A stretch of DNA of 57,076 nt, from the NCBI RefSeq assembly GCF_030546745.1, contig NZ_JAUOPD010000022.1, positions 1-57,076 on the forward strand, given 5' to 3'. Source of the DNA: Thalassotalea sp. 1_MG-2023. GTDB lineage: Bacteria > Pseudomonadota > Gammaproteobacteria > Enterobacterales > Alteromonadaceae. Made by a program: the position numbers and the translations under genes. Below the pieces are notes generated by a model, which was not told where the DNA came from, made no database searches, and saw only the letters and a program-made list of their open reading frames with translations. How positions within the stretch are numbered: position 1 is the stretch's first letter; the number at the start of each line of letters is the position of its first letter. Of this stretch, positions 55,270-57,076 are shown one piece after another.

Positions 55270-55983
55270 ATGGATTTATTGTTCACCGTTATTGTTTTAA
55301 CACTTCTTTCCGGTTTAGCGATGCCTTTTGGTGCTTTGTTAGCAAAGATTGAACATATACACCCTTCATGGCTAAAAAGTGAATTACGCCATAGTGTAAT
55401 TGCATTAGGGGCTGGGGCGCTATTATCTGCAGTAGCGTTAGTACTGGTGCCGGAAGGCACTTCCAACTTATCGCCACTTTCTGCCTGCTTAGCTTTTACC
55501 TTAGGTGGCGTAGGCTTTATGTTGTTAGATATTTTACTGAAAAAAATTAATACGCCAGCAAGCCAATTAGTTGCCATGCTGGCAGATTTTATTCCAGAAT
55601 CCATCGCACTAGGGGCAGCGTTTGCCACAGGTAGCTCTAGTGCCTATTTAATTGCTCTGTTGATAGCCCTTCAAAACTTACCAGAAGGGTTTAATGCTTA
55701 TCGAGAGCTCAAAGATGGTTCATCAATGAAATCTATCAGCATTATTTCATCTTTTATTGGATTAGCATTATTAGGCTCGCTATCGGGGATTTTAGGCTAT
55801 ACTTTCTTATATGACTTACCTAAAGTTCTGTCAGTGATCATGCTGTTGGCCTCAGGTGGTATTTTATATTCTATTTTTCAAGATATCGCTCCGCAGGTAA
55901 AATTAGAAAAACACTGGTCTCCACCATTATGGGCTGTCTTTGGGTTTATGTTTGGTATGCTCGGTCATATGTTAATGCATTAA
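55270..55983 (+). CDS. ZIP-family metal transporter
   Basis: 237 residues with about seven to eight hydrophobic segments. ZIP signatures: DFIPESIALGAAF and the metal-transport helix NLPEGFNAYREL. It probably imports zinc or other divalent metals. The histidine-rich loop of some ZIPs is absent. Monocistronic. Confidence 0.88.
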   Translation: MDLLFTVIVLTLLSGLAMPFGALLAKIEHIHPSWLKSELRHSVIALGAGALLSAVALVLVPEGTSNLSPLSACLAFTLGGVGFMLLDILLKKINTPASQLVAMLADFIPESIALGAAFATGSSSAYLIALLIALQNLPEGFNAYRELKDGSSMKSISIISSFIGLALLGSLSGILGYTFLYDLPKVLSVIMLLASGGILYSIFQDIAPQVKLEKHWSPPLWAVFGFMFGMLGHMLMH

Positions 55984-56023
55984 TAGTAATGCGCTGTACT
56001 AGAAAGGATTAACTATTATCACT

Positions 56024-56869
56024 ATGTTGTTGCGATATGTAAGCTTACTTCTGCTCACCTTGAGCAGCTTCCACGTTTATTCTTGTACCGTTACAATGGG
56101 GTACCGCACTAATAATAAACTACCTCTTATTGAAAAAGCTCCCAATAATAACGGTGTTTATCAGCTTTTATTTTCCAAAGCGCTCGCCAAAATTAATTGT
56201 AAGTTAACAGTAATACGCGCGCCTAAAAAACGCATCCTGTATATGCTTCAAAAAGGAGAAATAGATTTTTACCCTGGCCTTGGCTTTAATAACGAAAGAG
56301 CTGAATTTACCCATTATTTTGAAAATGGTCTTCATTATCGTGCTGCTACCATTTCAAGATCAGATGTTGATGATTTAACCAGTTTTTCAGATATGCGTGG
56401 CAAAACTATTTTGATATCACAAGGCGCCAATTATGATAAAAAGGAACTTGAAGGCGTATATATTCGCTATGTTTATGACTTATCAATTGGTAAAGCTATT
56501 GAATTAATCTCACTAGAGCAAGCTGACTTTTACGCATATAACGAAGACGTCATGTTATATTACTTATCAAAATATCCGACAAAAGAAATCAAAGTACATC
56601 AGTGCTGTAGTAAAGATCACCCAATGTATTTAGGCTTTTCATTACACTCTAAGCACATCGATATAACACCGAACCCTACATTTAATGAGCAAGAGGTTTT
56701 GTCGGTCACAAACCAAAAACAACAATTAACACCTTCAAGCATTGCATATCAATTTCAACAAGCATTAAAAACCTTAGATATGAACGGCGACACGGCAAAA
56801 ATTTGGCAACAATATAGTACAGTCAATATGCACGAAGGGACGGTATTAAACAGTACAAAAGATAATTAA
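56024..56869 (+). CDS. periplasmic substrate-binding protein, SBP_bac_3-like
   Basis: 281 residues with a signal peptide (about 1-20) and a single periplasmic-binding fold (MGYRTNNKLPLIEK, FYPGLGFNNERAEF, RGKTILISQGANYD). Similar to amino-acid-type solute-binding proteins that lack a cognate ABC permease nearby; some of these act in signalling. No transporter genes follow within the window. Confidence 0.8.
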   Translation: MLLRYVSLLLLTLSSFHVYSCTVTMGYRTNNKLPLIEKAPNNNGVYQLLFSKALAKINCKLTVIRAPKKRILYMLQKGEIDFYPGLGFNNERAEFTHYFENGLHYRAATISRSDVDDLTSFSDMRGKTILISQGANYDKKELEGVYIRYVYDLSIGKAIELISLEQADFYAYNEDVMLYYLSKYPTKEIKVHQCCSKDHPMYLGFSLHSKHIDITPNPTFNEQEVLSVTNQKQQLTPSSIAYQFQQALKTLDMNGDTAKIWQQYSTVNMHEGTVLNSTKDN

Positions 56870-56997
56870 ACTCATGTCGCTTGTGCTCAAATAGACGAGC
56901 TAACCTCATGAGGAGCCAAGAAAGAATTGTTGATGAAAAAGTATAAAACTAGAGAATACTTTAAAACGATACAACGGCAACTCTAAGCAGTAATGTA

Positions 56998-57076
56998 ACT
57001 AGAGCGTGTTGATCTTTGCTGTTTAAGTTTTGTTCAAGGTAAACGCCTTCTGATCGCGGCACTTGGATTCTTGCAT
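56998..57076. other. possible edge of a mobile element (low confidence)
   Basis: The final stretch after about 56998 (AACTAGAGCGTGTTGATC...) reminds me of terminal sequence of an IS seen in related bacteria, and the window ends before any transposase. Recognition is from memory; no direct repeat or inverted partner can be shown here. Confidence 0.2.

Overview
The window is typical chromosomal DNA of a low-GC marine gammaproteobacterium. The conserved miaB-ybeZ-ybeY-corC-lnt cluster, YaeQ, RimO, YbiT, DbpA and proteins carrying GlyGly-CTERM and PEP-CTERM tags point to the order Alteromonadales, most likely a Colwellia/Thalassotalea-type organism. This placement is inferred from gene content and protein style, not from a search. 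I found no rRNA, tRNA, CRISPR array or complete insertion sequence.

Layout. 0.2-5.8 kb: RNA modification, ribosome maturation and envelope cluster (miaB to lnt), followed by an exported amidohydrolase. 7.6-10 kb: proline synthesis (proBA), then a 945-base gap holding a candidate 39-residue membrane peptide with its own promoter. 10.9-16.2 kb: rimO, an SpoU methyltransferase, an RhlE-type helicase and the ABC-F protein YbiT. 16.3-19.3 kb: a four-gene cassette (LysR regulator opposite two paralogous 124-residue membrane proteins and a double-thioredoxin periplasmic protein), bracketed by two identical 21-base direct repeats. 19.4-25.1 kb: M1 peptidase, NYN protein, DbpA, a PEP-CTERM protein and a GlyGly-CTERM cyclophilin. 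25.4-29.1 kb: a frameshifted membrane protein gene, then a eukaryotic-type S-adenosylmethionine decarboxylase next to a radical SAM protein of the RiPP-maturation type. 29.1-37.2 kb: a diguanylate cyclase response regulator and a 2021-residue double hybrid sensor kinase, divergent from a two-gene operon of a 58-residue peptide and a haem-oxygenase-like diiron enzyme. 37.2-45.6 kb: class V aminotransferase, YaeQ, M28 peptidase, a lysozyme-inhibitor fusion lipoprotein, a DUF3300 protein and a PepSY/response regulator/kinase operon. 45.8-57 kb: choice-of-anchor H protein, RND efflux pair, several small membrane proteins and lipoproteins, alpha/beta hydrolase, PepSY membrane protein, GNAT, ZIP transporter and a periplasmic binding protein.

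Best candidates for something undescribed: (1) the 36.2-37.2 kb peptide plus diiron-enzyme operon, which has a good promoter and a perfect 16-base palindrome at the expected transcription start and lies beside a huge phosphorelay kinase; (2) the pairing of a eukaryotic-type AdoMet decarboxylase with a RiPP-type radical SAM enzyme; (3) the repeat-bracketed redox/membrane cassette at 16.3-19.3 kb. Functions proposed for these three are inferences; the genes, motifs and sites are seen in the sequence.
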